This document shows, one piece after another, positions 34,643 to 42,702 of a DNA stretch of 64,000 bases (position 1 is its first letter; every line of letters starts with the position of its first letter). The position numbers and the translations under genes are program-made. The DNA is from JARRKC01 sp963723965. Its GTDB lineage: Bacteria; Acidobacteriota; UBA6911; RPQK01; JAPXNP01. Location: positions 496,001 to 560,000 of the forward strand of contig CAVRSV010000012.1 in assembly GCA_963723965.1 (NCBI GenBank), written 5' to 3'. Under the pieces are notes generated by a model. It was not told the DNA's origin. It saw only the letters and a program-made list of their open reading frames with translations, and ran no database searches.

Positions 34643-34993
34643 AGGATCACGGATCCCACGACCGAAATCGATTCTTCAGCAACGGAGATCCCAATCGGAT
34701 CGCAGACGAACCCGTCCCGCACCGACGCCGCAGGCGTTCTTGGACTGCGGTAGCTCGCGGCCGCTTTGGATCTGCAGCGGGCAGTCAACTGAAGCCCTTT
34801 CCGCACAAAGGGGGAGCGAGCTCCCGCTCCAGAGCGGCTTCGCCGCATCCCTCCAGGAGCCCTCGGAGCGTCACTCCTTGCTCGGTCCGTACGCGCCGCT
34901 CGGCGGGCTGGAAGCCCGCAGGACAATCCAGGCTTGAAGCCTGGACTACTCTCGCGGCGAAAGTCGTAAATCGCAAGTCTCAGATCTCGAGTC
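34643..34993. repeat. Intergenic region with palindromic repeats
   Basis: This gap between convergent genes contains an inverted repeat (tccaggcttgaagcctgga, at about 34926) and the related gctggaagcccgcaggac just before it, both of the REP type seen at 19.6 kb. It also contains gcgagctcccgctc and a run of tandem-like copies (aagtctcagatctcgagtctcag) at about 34973-34995. No coding region is convincing. Confidence 0.5.
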
Positions 34994-36226
34994 TCAGCTC
35001 CTTCCCAGCCCCAGCGCCTCGATGTAGCTTCGGTTGATCGTGCAGTTCTCGAGGCGGATGTTCTTCAGCAGCCGTTCGATGGAACGGCCGGCGGCGTCGA
35101 GCGGCGGACGGGCTTCCTGCAAGGCCTTGTAGCCCCGCGTCTCCCGATTGGCGAAGCGAACGATCTCGTCCCAGCCCTCGGGAGGTGCGAAGGAGACAAT
35201 GCCGCGAGGTGAGTCCATCTTCTTGTAGGGCCAGAACGACCAGCCGATATCTTCTTTTTCCAGCAGCTCGCGGAACCAGCGGATCCACTCGTCGTCGTTT
35301 TCGCCCGACTCCGACATGTAGATCGGAACGTCGTATCGCTTCCGGAAGTCGAGGTAACTGGCGATGACCGCGGGATCCTTGTCGGTCCAGTAGCGGTGGA
35401 AAGCATAGACGAGCTTGTCGTCGAAGGGTTTGCCGAAGACGCCGAAATCGGTGTTCCACTGGGCGCCGCCCAGGATGATGAGGTGGTTTGGATCGACCTC
35501 GCGAATGGCCGATGTCATCCGTTTGAACAGCGGCTCCAGCTTCGAATCGAGCTCGCGATAGGCGTCGAAGTTCGGGATCGGCTCGTTCAGCAGTTCATAG
35601 CCGAGGACGGTGGGATCATCCCGGTAACGCTCCGCGAGCTTCCGCCAGACCTCGATGGCCCGCTTCTGGCTCCGCTCGCTCGTGAAGAGAAACGGATAGC
35701 CCCAGCCGTTGTCGATGTTCTCTCCGGTCTGTCCTCCCGGGGCGCCGTGCATATCCAAAACGACCCAGAGACCGGCCTCCCGACACTGCGCGACGAGACG
35801 GTCGATCCGCTGGAAGCCCTCCTCCAGCCAGACGTCGGGATGGGGCTCCGGCGATAGGATCCGGTAGTCGATCGCCGGACGGACCGAATTGAAGCCCAGG
35901 CGCTTCAAGAGTTGAATATCGGCGGCCGTCACGTACTCATCCCGGAAGCGACGCCAGAACTCGACGGCGTCTTCGGGTCCGATCAGCTCACTGACGGCGG
36001 CCTCGATCATCCGGGGAGAGGCCGCCCGGTTGAACTTCCACATGTACCCCTCGGGCAGCCACCAGTTGCCGAGACCGATCCCCTTCAGGATGAGTTCATT
36101 CCCGTCAGAGGTGATGATCTTCGCACCCTTGACGGAGACAAAACCGGCGGGCGCCGCCGTCGCCCGGGAAACCGCGGCACCCGCGGAAACTGCAACCGTA
36201 GAGGCGAGAAAACGACGTCTGTTCAT
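34994..36226 (-). CDS. Glycoside hydrolase family 5 (cellulase-like), Tat-exported
   Basis: GH5 enzymes cut beta-1,4 or related glucans and mannans by retention. The 410-residue product has a twin-arginine signal (MNRRRFLASTVAVSAGAAV). Catalytic residues fit the family: acid/base Glu in GYELLNEPIPNF and nucleophile Glu in IYMSESGEND. LGNWWLPEGYMWKF, RLGFNSVRPAIDYR, VVLDMHGAPGGQTG and WSFWPYKKMDS are also present. Export by Tat suggests a cofactor-independent folded protein at the cell surface or periplasm. ATG 36226 is followed by an intergenic repeat region upstream. Confidence 0.9.
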   Translation of the reverse strand: MNRRRFLASTVAVSAGAAVSRATAAPAGFVSVKGAKIITSDGNELILKGIGLGNWWLPEGYMWKFNRAASPRMIEAAVSELIGPEDAVEFWRRFRDEYVTAADIQLLKRLGFNSVRPAIDYRILSPEPHPDVWLEEGFQRIDRLVAQCREAGLWVVLDMHGAPGGQTGENIDNGWGYPFLFTSERSQKRAIEVWRKLAERYRDDPTVLGYELLNEPIPNFDAYRELDSKLEPLFKRMTSAIREVDPNHLIILGGAQWNTDFGVFGKPFDDKLVYAFHRYWTDKDPAVIASYLDFRKRYDVPIYMSESGENDDEWIRWFRELLEKEDIGWSFWPYKKMDSPRGIVSFAPPEGWDEIVRFANRETRGYKALQEARPPLDAAGRSIERLLKNIRLENCTINRSYIEALGLGRS

Positions 36227-36299
36227 GGGGCAATTCTGGCGGACGCGAGCCTCAGGGGCAAGCCGGCTCGGTCGCAGGCAGCGACAGCGGCGCGACCCT

Positions 36300-36600
36300 G
36301 CTGCGCGGGTGAGAGGACGGGAGAACCGGAGAAGCGGGAGAACGGGAGGACGGGAGGACGGGAGAACCGGAGAACAGGTGGGATCTGCGGCCTTGCTTGT
36401 CTTGAACGGTCCGGCGCGGACGAACGGAGAGATGCCGCGGTTTCGCGTTTCCGCGGTTCTAGTGCCCCGGCAGGGGCACGATTCTCGTAGCCCAGGGTCA
36501 AGCGCAGCGCGACCCTGGGTTGAGGTCGGAGAAAAGGGACGGGCGTCCCGGAAGGGACGCGATCGGCGGCCGGGGTCATTTGCACTTCACACCTCGCGGG
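36300..36600. repeat. Composite dispersed repeat, copy 1 (purine tandem array plus palindromic module)
   Basis: A tandem array of 9-10 bp units (ggagaacgg-type, about 36309-36376) is followed by a module of roughly 140 bp (about 36461-36600) with three palindromes: gccccggcaggggc, cccagggt...accctggg and gtcccggaagggac, ending ggtcatttgcac. The same order occurs at 41634-41876. No protein is credible from it. Confidence 0.75.
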
Positions 36601-36804
36601 TGTGTTGTCCGAATCCTCCTGACCCGTTCTCAGTCGTGTCCCAGGGCCGTCGAGACCTGCAGAACGGATTCCGGTCGCAAAGATGGAAGTGCGCAAAGGT
36701 TTTCTTTGTGGGAGGCGGCTCGGTGGACCTAGCGGTGTGGGATCGGCGAAGGGACACTCTTGAAGCCGACGAGACCCTGCGATTACAGTCGTTTCTGCAG
36801 GCAG

Positions 36805-36816
36805 ACGTTCGAACGT
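36805..36816. promoter_or_regulatory. 12 bp perfect palindrome upstream of the mbfA-like gene
   Basis: ACGTTCGAACGT is a perfect palindrome 41 bp before the mbfA-like start. A TAAAGT-like box follows immediately (36817), and a partial second copy (cgttcgttcgaa) lies at about 36831-36842. It has the look of an operator, perhaps for an iron or peroxide regulator, but no factor is known here. Confidence 0.4.
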
Positions 36817-36857
36817 AAAGTATTCCATCGCGTTCGTTCGAAAATGGGAGAGAGCTG

Positions 36858-37814
36858 ATGAAGAAATTCAATGATCTGACGGAGCAGGAGATCCTGGCGC
36901 TCGCCATTTCGCTGGAGGAGGAAGACGAGCGGGTCTACGCGGACTACGCGGAAGGCCTCCGCGAGCAGTTCCCCGCCTCCGCCTCGATCTTCGACGGGAT
37001 GCGGAACCAGGAATCCGACCATCGCCGAAGATTGACCGAACTGTACCGGCAGCGGTTCGGCGAGCACATCCCCCTGATTCGACGCCAGGACGTCCAGGGG
37101 TTCGTGCAGCGGACGCCTTCCTGGCTGATGCGGCCCCTCGGCCTGGACACGGTCCGCAAGCAGGCCAGCGCCATCGAGGCCGAAACCCGCCGCTTCTACG
37201 AACGGGCCGCCCGGCGCACCGAGCACACCGGAACCCGCCAGCTGCTCGACGATCTGGCGGCCGAAGAACGGGTCCACGAGATCCACGCGCACCAACTTGA
37301 GCAGAAATCGCTGCCCGACGACGTGAGAGAGAGCGAGGATGTGGCCGATCGCCGACTCTTTCTCCTGCAGGTCGTCCAGCCGGGCCTGGCGGGCCTGATG
37401 GACGGTTCGGTCTCGACGCTGGCGCCGGTCTTCGCCGCTGCCATGGCCACGCGGGACAGCTGGGACGTCTTTCTGATCGGACTGGCCGCCTCCGTCGGCG
37501 CCGGCATCAGCATGGGATTCGCCGAGGCACTCTCGGATGACGGCAGCCTGACGGGCCGAGGTCACCCCTGGGTCCGCGGCCTGATCTGCGGCGGCATGAC
37601 GACGCTCGGAGGGATCGGGCACACCCTGCCCTTTCTGACGCCGAGCTTCCAGCTGGCGATGACCATCGCCTTCCTGGTCGTGCTCGGCGAGCTCGCGGCG
37701 ATCACCTGGATCCGGCATCGCTACATGGATACGCCCACCCTGACCGCCGGCCTCCAGGTCGGCCTGGGCGGTGCGCTGGTCTTCATCAGCGGGCTCCTGA
37801 TCGGCAGCTCCTGA
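36858..37814 (+). CDS. Membrane-bound ferritin-like iron exporter (MbfA/VIT1-type)
   Basis: MbfA proteins join a cytoplasmic rubrerythrin-like diiron domain to a VIT1/CCC1-type membrane transporter and export iron under stress. The 318-residue product has the ferritin-like part at about residues 1-145 (ISLEEEDERVYADYAEGL, QESDHRRRLTELY, IEAETRRFYERAA, EERVHEIHAHQLE, with repeated ExxH motifs). The VIT1-type membrane part follows (LAGLMDGSVSTLAPVFAAA, GAGISMGFAEALSDDG, GHPWVRGLICGGMTTLGGI) with about five helices. ATG 36858 follows GGGAGAGAGC. It is upstream of the vWA gene. Confidence 0.9.
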   Translation: MKKFNDLTEQEILALAISLEEEDERVYADYAEGLREQFPASASIFDGMRNQESDHRRRLTELYRQRFGEHIPLIRRQDVQGFVQRTPSWLMRPLGLDTVRKQASAIEAETRRFYERAARRTEHTGTRQLLDDLAAEERVHEIHAHQLEQKSLPDDVRESEDVADRRLFLLQVVQPGLAGLMDGSVSTLAPVFAAAMATRDSWDVFLIGLAASVGAGISMGFAEALSDDGSLTGRGHPWVRGLICGGMTTLGGIGHTLPFLTPSFQLAMTIAFLVVLGELAAITWIRHRYMDTPTLTAGLQVGLGGALVFISGLLIGSS

Positions 37815-37950
37815 GACACGGGAGACGGGAGTCGGGAAACGGGAGCGATGTCGTTTCGTGCTCATCGCACTGCTCAAATTCCCCTTTCCCTTTGGGCGGC
37901 GCTTTACATAAAGTGTAAGCGCGCCGAAGACGGTCTCGGCGGGAGGTCTC

Positions 37951-39837
37951 ATGACAGCACAAGATTTCGCTCGCAGGTTCAGAAACGTCACTCTCATGTT
38001 CACGACGATCCTCACCCTCGCCATCGCTCCGCTGCTCGCGGCGCCTTCCGGCGGCAACATCGTCTTCATCCTCGACGGCTCGGGCAGCATGTGGGCCCAG
38101 CTCGAGGGGAAGACCAAGATCGCCATCGCCAAAGAGGTGCTCACAGGACTCATCAAGGACCTGCCGGCCGGAGTCGAGGTCGGGCTGGTCGCTTACGGTC
38201 ACCGCGCGAAGGGGGACTGCAACGACGTCGAAGAGCTCGTCCCCCTGGGGCCTCCGGACACGGCAGACCTCATCGCCAAGGTGAACGGGATCAACCCGAA
38301 GGGTATGACGCCGATCACGCTGGCCGTGAAGACGACCGTGGAGAAGCTGCGGACGGCCGAGGAGGAGACCACCGTGCTGCTGGTGTCCGACGGGGAGGAG
38401 ACCTGCAAGGGAGACCCCTGCGGGCTCGTCCGCGAGCTGAAAGCCAGCGGCATCAAGTTCGTCCTGCACGTCATCGGCTTCGACGTCGGGGAGAAGGAGA
38501 AGGCCCAGCTCGAATGCATGGCCCGGGCCGGGGGCGGACGCTACTTTTCGGCGGGCAACGCCGGCGAGTTTCTGGAGGCGTCCCGCAAGATCACCGAAAG
38601 CGTCAGCGTCGGGGCGGATCCCGGCACGCTGAACCTGGCCAAGAAGGTCTACCAGCCCTTCGAGGAGGTGGTGGTCGACTTCACCGCCCGGCCCGACTAC
38701 GCCGACACGGCCTGGATCGGCCTCATTCCGTCGGACGTCCCCCACACCGAAGCCGAGTCGGACGACCATGACGTTGCCTATCAGTACATCCACAAGCAGA
38801 CCGCCGGCCAGATGACCTTCAAGGCGCCGCGCACGGAAGGGTCGTGGGACTTCCGGATGTTCAACACCGACGTCAACGGCAAGGAGACCGCCGCCGTCAC
38901 GTTCGCGGTCAAGGGAGACCTCGGCCCAGGCACACTGGCACTGGAGAAAGAAGTCTTCGCGCCGGGGGAACCGATCCACCTCCGCTTCACCGCCGGCGAG
39001 CGCTTCCTGCCCCAGGCCTGGGTCGGCCTCTTCGGCGCGGAGGTGCCGCACGACAAGTCGGGTCCGTCCGACGAGCACGACGTCGCCTATCAGTACCTCA
39101 GCGGCCGCGTGGAGGGAACGCTGGATTTCCGCGCGCCCTACGAAGCCGGCGCCTATGATTTCCGGATGTTCGACTCGGCCGACAGCGACGGCGAGGAAGT
39201 CGCCTCGTCCCCCTTCAAGGTGGCGGGTGAGGTGGCCGGCGGCCAACTGACTCTCGACAAGACCACCTACCGGCCGGGCGAGCCGATCCGGGTGACATTC
39301 AAGGCGCAGGACACTTACCAGAACCATGCCTGGGTGGGACTCATCCCGTCGGATGTCCCGCACGGGTCGTCGGCCGAGAATGACGCCCATGACATCGCCT
39401 ACCAGTACTTGAGCGGCCAGGTGGAGGGGACCATGGAATTCCGGGCTCCCAACGAGACCGGGGCCTATGACTTCCGCATGTTCGACGCGGCGGGCGAGGG
39501 CAAGGAAACCGCTTCGGTGAGTCTGACGGTCTCGGGGGAGATGGCCAAAGGCACCCTGAAACTCGACAAGAGCCGCTACCGGCCCGGGGAAAAGATCGTC
39601 GTCACCTTCACGGCGTCGCCCGACTATCAGGACAACGCCTGGATCGGGCTGATCCCGTCGTCGGTCGAGCACGGCAGCGAGAGCACGAATGACGAGAACG
39701 ACGTGGCTTACCAGTATCTGCGGGGACAGACCGCCGGCACCTTCACCTTTCAGGCGCCCGACGAACCCGGCGCGTACGACTTCCGCATGAACAACGCCGG
39801 CCGCGAGGTCGGCTCGGTGAGCTTCACGGTGCAGTAA
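37951..39837 (+). CDS. Secreted vWA protein with four tandem beta-sandwich repeats
   Basis: The 628-residue protein has a signal peptide (about residues 13-31, ending LLAAPSG), a von Willebrand A domain (residues about 32-215) with a complete MIDAS core (FILDGSGSMW, SDGEETCKG), then four tandem repeats of about 100 residues starting near 223, 327, 430 and 533. Each repeat has the pattern LxLxKxxYxPGExIxVxFTA, AWxGLIPSxVPH, HDVAYQYL, AxGxYDFRMFD. The repeated acidic and His residues suggest a conserved ligand or Ca-binding fold. The whole protein is likely a surface binding or scaffold protein. The role is unknown. Confidence 0.82.
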   Translation: MTAQDFARRFRNVTLMFTTILTLAIAPLLAAPSGGNIVFILDGSGSMWAQLEGKTKIAIAKEVLTGLIKDLPAGVEVGLVAYGHRAKGDCNDVEELVPLGPPDTADLIAKVNGINPKGMTPITLAVKTTVEKLRTAEEETTVLLVSDGEETCKGDPCGLVRELKASGIKFVLHVIGFDVGEKEKAQLECMARAGGGRYFSAGNAGEFLEASRKITESVSVGADPGTLNLAKKVYQPFEEVVVDFTARPDYADTAWIGLIPSDVPHTEAESDDHDVAYQYIHKQTAGQMTFKAPRTEGSWDFRMFNTDVNGKETAAVTFAVKGDLGPGTLALEKEVFAPGEPIHLRFTAGERFLPQAWVGLFGAEVPHDKSGPSDEHDVAYQYLSGRVEGTLDFRAPYEAGAYDFRMFDSADSDGEEVASSPFKVAGEVAGGQLTLDKTTYRPGEPIRVTFKAQDTYQNHAWVGLIPSDVPHGSSAENDAHDIAYQYLSGQVEGTMEFRAPNETGAYDFRMFDAAGEGKETASVSLTVSGEMAKGTLKLDKSRYRPGEKIVVTFTASPDYQDNAWIGLIPSSVEHGSESTNDENDVAYQYLRGQTAGTFTFQAPDEPGAYDFRMNNAGREVGSVSFTVQ

Positions 39838-39994
39838 GCGGGCGGCCTCGACATTTCGCGAAGCGGCGAGATCCGCCGCCAGATTCACCTTCAACGGCTC
39901 GAAGGCAGCGGTCGAGGGCCGAGCGCGAACCGAGCAGCGGACCGCAAGCAGAGGACGCGACGGACGGAGAAAGGGTGAGCCGCCGGCGGATGCG

Positions 39995-40582
39995 TCATTT
40001 GGTCTCTACTCTCGGCAACCCGGACTTGCCGACCAGGCCGGCGAGAATCAGACAGGCTCCGATCGCCGCAAAGAGCAACATGGTGCCGGCGGCTCCGTCG
40101 GCCCCGATCCAGCCGAGTACGGCGCCTGCGGCCAATGCCGGAAGGACCCCCAGGTACCAGTCTTTCCCCAGAAGGATGGCCACGAAGGGGGCCAGCATCA
40201 GAGCCCGATCCAGAGGGGCTCCGAGTGATCCTTCCACGAGTGCGTGGAAGGGCGATCGGAGGTACCAGACCTGGGCGAATGCGTAACCGACGAGCAGCGC
40301 AAGTCGCCAGAGCCAGGATCTCCTCGAAATCGTGTCCGAGACGGAAGGAACGGAAGAACTCAGAGCCCGCCGGCGCTCGTGATGGACGAGCCCGACAACA
40401 AGAAGTCCAAGCAACACGATCCAGAGGACGACGACCCTGGGTGTGAGAGCCAGAAATCCCAAAGGCATGGCGAGAAGAGCACAGCCAAAGAAGATCCTCG
40501 CCTGCCGTTGAGTGATACCGGGCCGTGCAGCCTGGGGGAGTCGAGCGGTTGGACCCCAATCGACGTGCATCTGCGCCTCCAT
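39995..40582 (-). CDS. Unknown integral membrane protein
   Basis: The 195-residue product has about five hydrophobic segments (IFFGCALLAMPLGFLAL, VVVLWIVLLGLLVVGLV, ALMLAPFVAILLGKDWYLGVLP, ALAAGAVLGWI, LLFAAIGACLILAGLVG). There are no functional motifs. The start at ATG 40582 (giving MEAQMHVDW) is not firm; ATG 40570 is another choice. It is convergent with the vWA gene. Confidence 0.6.
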   Translation of the reverse strand: MEAQMHVDWGPTARLPQAARPGITQRQARIFFGCALLAMPLGFLALTPRVVVLWIVLLGLLVVGLVHHERRRALSSSVPSVSDTISRRSWLWRLALLVGYAFAQVWYLRSPFHALVEGSLGAPLDRALMLAPFVAILLGKDWYLGVLPALAAGAVLGWIGADGAAGTMLLFAAIGACLILAGLVGKSGLPRVETK

Positions 40583-40746
40583 GTCTACGGCGGAGCGGTG
40601 ATTCCGCCCCCACCAGCCTCGAAATCAGCGACCCGGTCTCCGGACCACTTCGGCCCGAGGATCGATCGCCCATGGTGACCGGACAGTCGTCAACCGTAGC
40701 ATGTCGGCCTTTTCTTAGACAACCACTGATCTTTGCCTACACAAGC

Positions 40747-40791
40747 GAAACAGGTGACACGCCCCGGTCTCCCCTGTAAGTTCCTTCGGAG
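40747..40791. repeat. Flanking direct repeat, left copy, around VapBC
   Basis: The segment reads gcgaaacaggtgacacgc, then a variable stretch, then cccctgtaagt. A related copy is at 41543-41588. Together they bracket the VapBC module. Confidence 0.5.
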
Positions 40792-40799
40792 GCCCACGC

Positions 40800-41201
40800 T
40801 CACCATCGCTCAGGAACGAGGAACTGGCATCGGGGACCTGAAGCCCTCTGGAGTCTCACATCCAAAGTGGCCAGTTTTGCCGACAGCGTTTCCGCGAGCG
40901 CCACATACCACGCGTCATAAGCCGTCAGATTCGAGCGAAGGGCCCAAACACGGGCTGCGAAGGGCTCGTAGGGGAACAGACCGATGCGCAGTGCGAGGAG
41001 ATCGGCGTGAGCCATGGAGGCGGTCTCCTTCGATATGTCCCCGGCCAGCTCGGCACGGCGAAGAATATTCGCCACCTCGACCGGCAGGAGGTGAGGCCCA
41101 ACCAGATCGTTGCCGGACAGAAGACCCTCTGCCCATTTTCCGTCCGGGCCACTATCCACGAGCGCCGCAACCAGCACCGACGCGTCGACAACCAGTGTCA
41201 T
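40800..41201 (-). CDS. VapC-family PIN-domain ribonuclease toxin
   Basis: VapC toxins are PIN-domain RNases that cut tRNA or rRNA when the antitoxin is lost. The 133-residue product has the four acidic positions of the fold: Asp6 (LVVDASVLV), Glu in LPVEVANIL, Asp in TAYDAWYVALA, and Asp in LATLDVRL. The ATG overlaps the antitoxin stop by 4 nt, so translation is coupled. The downstream flank is the left direct repeat. Confidence 0.9.
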   Translation of the reverse strand: MTLVVDASVLVAALVDSGPDGKWAEGLLSGNDLVGPHLLPVEVANILRRAELAGDISKETASMAHADLLALRIGLFPYEPFAARVWALRSNLTAYDAWYVALAETLSAKLATLDVRLQRASGPRCQFLVPERW

Positions 41202-41434
41202 CGCCGGTCGACCTCGCGGTAGGACAGGATTCGCTCCCGTGGAAGACTGTCGGACGCATGCTCCTTCCTTTCGCGGATCCGTGCCAGCAGGGCCTCAGGG
41301 TCGGGCCGGCGAGCGAGCTCGATCAGCTGAGAGCGCACGTACTCCTGCAAGGACCGGCCTGTTCTGGCGGCACGTGCCGCCAGCTCATCCCTCGTCTCCG
41401 ATGGCACATCTCGGATCGTGATCGACTTCGTCAT
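41198..41434 (-). CDS. VapB/FitA-type ribbon-helix-helix antitoxin
   Basis: The 78-residue protein starts with a ribbon-helix-helix DNA-binding segment (KSITIRDVPSETRDELAARAARTGRSLQEYV), the FitA type, followed by a charged tail that would bind the PIN toxin. It overlaps the toxin start by 4 nt. A perfect inverted repeat lies 6 bp before its ATG and is the likely operator. Confidence 0.88.
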   Translation of the reverse strand: MTKSITIRDVPSETRDELAARAARTGRSLQEYVRSQLIELARRPDPEALLARIRERKEHASDSLPRERILSYREVDRR

Positions 41435-41440
41435 CGCATT

Positions 41441-41465
41441 ATTGTGCTGCTACTAGCAGCACAAT
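41441..41465. promoter_or_regulatory. Perfect palindromic operator of the VapBC module
   Basis: ATTGTGCTGCT and AGCAGCACAAT form an 11-3-11 perfect inverted repeat. On the minus strand it ends 6 bp before the antitoxin ATG, so binding there would block initiation. It is a typical autoregulatory site. Confidence 0.75.
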
Positions 41466-41542
41466 GCAAGCGCCTGCAGCGAACAGGCGGCGCCCTTCAT
41501 TCCTTCCCGCTACTGCGTCAAGTCCCCCTGAAAAGGAGAACT

Positions 41543-41588
41543 CGTGAAATAGGTGACACGCACGCATTTCTCTTGTAAGTGCCCGTGA
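41543..41588. repeat. Flanking direct repeat, right copy, around VapBC
   Basis: The segment reads gtgaaataggtgacacgc, a variable stretch, then ttctcttgtaagt. It matches the left copy (40747) in its first 18 and last 8 or so bases. Confidence 0.5.
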
Positions 41589-41633
41589 ATACAGACTTTT
41601 AGTTCAGGTCTGGGACCTATTCTCTTCACTGGT

Positions 41634-41876
41634 GAACTGGAGAACTGGAAGATCGGAGAACGGGAGAACGGGCGAACGAGAGAAAGATAGAACGGGAGAA
41701 CGGGAGAATGGGAGAGCGGGAGAAGCGGGAGAGCGGGATGATGCCCCGGAAGGGGCACGACTCTGCCGGCCCCGGAAACGCAGCACAACCCTGGGTTGAA
41801 GGCGGCATGCATAAAACAGGGTGTCCCGGAAGGGACGCGAGCAGTCGCCGGGGTCATTTGCACGTCGCACGCTCCC
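41634..41876. repeat. Composite dispersed repeat, copy 2
   Basis: A tandem array of about ten units of 9-10 bp (gagaacggga-type, 41634-41735) is followed by the palindromic module (about 41738-41876: gccccggaaggggc, accctgggtt, gtcccggaagggac, ggtcatttgcac). It is the counterpart of the copy at 36300, in the same orientation. Confidence 0.75.
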
Positions 41877-41939
41877 GCTTTCGGCCGACCTGCGAAGCCC
41901 ACAGAACGGCGCCATGTCCGAAGAGCACCGCACCGAGTC

Positions 41940-42188
41940 TCAGCGCCGTGGCGAAGCACCGGACCGCAGGGTGGTCGGGGCCTCAGCGCCGCTCCTTTGG
42001 TTTTGGCCCCGAACGACGCTCACCAGGTAGGAAACTTTGACCAGGATCAGGGACAAAAGCATGATCGCCATCCCGAAGAACGGGTCGGTATCGAAGAAGC
42101 CGGACATGGCCCCCATCAGGATCACGAGAACGACCCCGACCCCGATTCCCGTCAATTCGACTTTCAGGTTCTCTTTGTTTAGGGACAT
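41940..42188 (-). CDS. Small integral membrane protein in an ECF sigma operon
   Basis: The 82-residue product has two membrane helices (TGIGVGVVLVILMGAMSGF and FGMAIMLLSLILVKVSYLV) and a basic C-terminal tail. ATG 42188 lies about 10 nt after AAAGGAG; ATG 42197 is the alternative. It follows the anti-sigma factor, ending the sigma/anti-sigma operon. The function is unknown. Confidence 0.65.
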   Translation of the reverse strand: MSLNKENLKVELTGIGVGVVLVILMGAMSGFFDTDPFFGMAIMLLSLILVKVSYLVSVVRGQNQRSGAEAPTTLRSGASPRR

Positions 42189-42190
42189 GA

Positions 42191-42702
42191 TCAGCATTCT
42201 CCTTTCGTCACCCGGCTCCACAGCCAGCCCAGGCGTCCCGCCGCGAGGACGAGGATGGTGGCAGACACGGAGGTGAGCAGGACCGTCGCCATATTCGAGG
42301 CACCACGGGCGGCCGAGAGAGAATCGGCCAGCCGGACGGTCCCCGCTTGCGTGTCCCAGCCCACCAGAATCATGGCGGCGACCGCCACCAGACAGGAGGC
42401 CATCGACACGAGGAGGATGGACGCGACCTCCCGGCTTCGCGGAGCGGGCACGGACGCCCTCCCCCCTCCGCCTCTTCAATCGCCCTGAGAGTCCTCCGCT
42501 CCAGGGCCTGCCGCTTCGCTTCCGGAAGTTCCTCGAACGTCAGCCCGGCTTCGAGGTCCGCCTGCTCGCGCAGCATCGTCTGCAAGGTCGACGCACAGCG
42601 CGGGCACCGGCTCAGGTGAACCTGGACCTGGCCCTTTGCGGGAGGCGCAAGTTCGCCGTCAACCAATTGTTCCAGTTGAGTCAACACCTCTTCGCAATTC
42701 AT
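42191..42702 (-). CDS. Zinc-finger anti-sigma factor with membrane helices, split by a one-base frameshift
   Basis: The first part (42702 to about 42466) encodes a zf-HC2 anti-sigma domain: EEVLTQLEQLVDGEL followed by HLSRCPRCAST, the HxxxCxxC zinc ligands. It runs off frame after AIEEAEGG. The second part (frame of 42191-42451) continues as SREVASILLVSMASCLVAVAAMILVGW with a second membrane helix. Adding one base in the C6 run at 42461-42466 makes a single 170-residue protein. It overlaps the sigma factor stop by 4 nt. The gene is probably complete in reality. Confidence 0.75.

Larger units (their letters stand above)
36227..36857. other. Long intergenic gap between GH5 and mbfA
   Basis: The 631 bp gap has no credible gene. 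It holds the composite repeat (above), then a stretch of about 180 bp without a recognised feature, and near its right end a 12 bp perfect palindrome before mbfA. Confidence 0.6.

Noticed and set aside
34643..34993. Small ORFs in the gap after the MBL hydrolase
   Set aside because: They consist of repeat sequence (inverted repeats and short arrays) and lack start signals.
37786..39894. Minus-strand 702-codon frame
   Set aside because: Antisense of the vWA gene; the repeats in it are only the reflection of the four repeats on the coding strand.
41634..41735. Array that could look like a CRISPR
   Set aside because: Units are 9-10 bp, degenerate, and without spacers; no cas genes are present. 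It is a minisatellite-like array.
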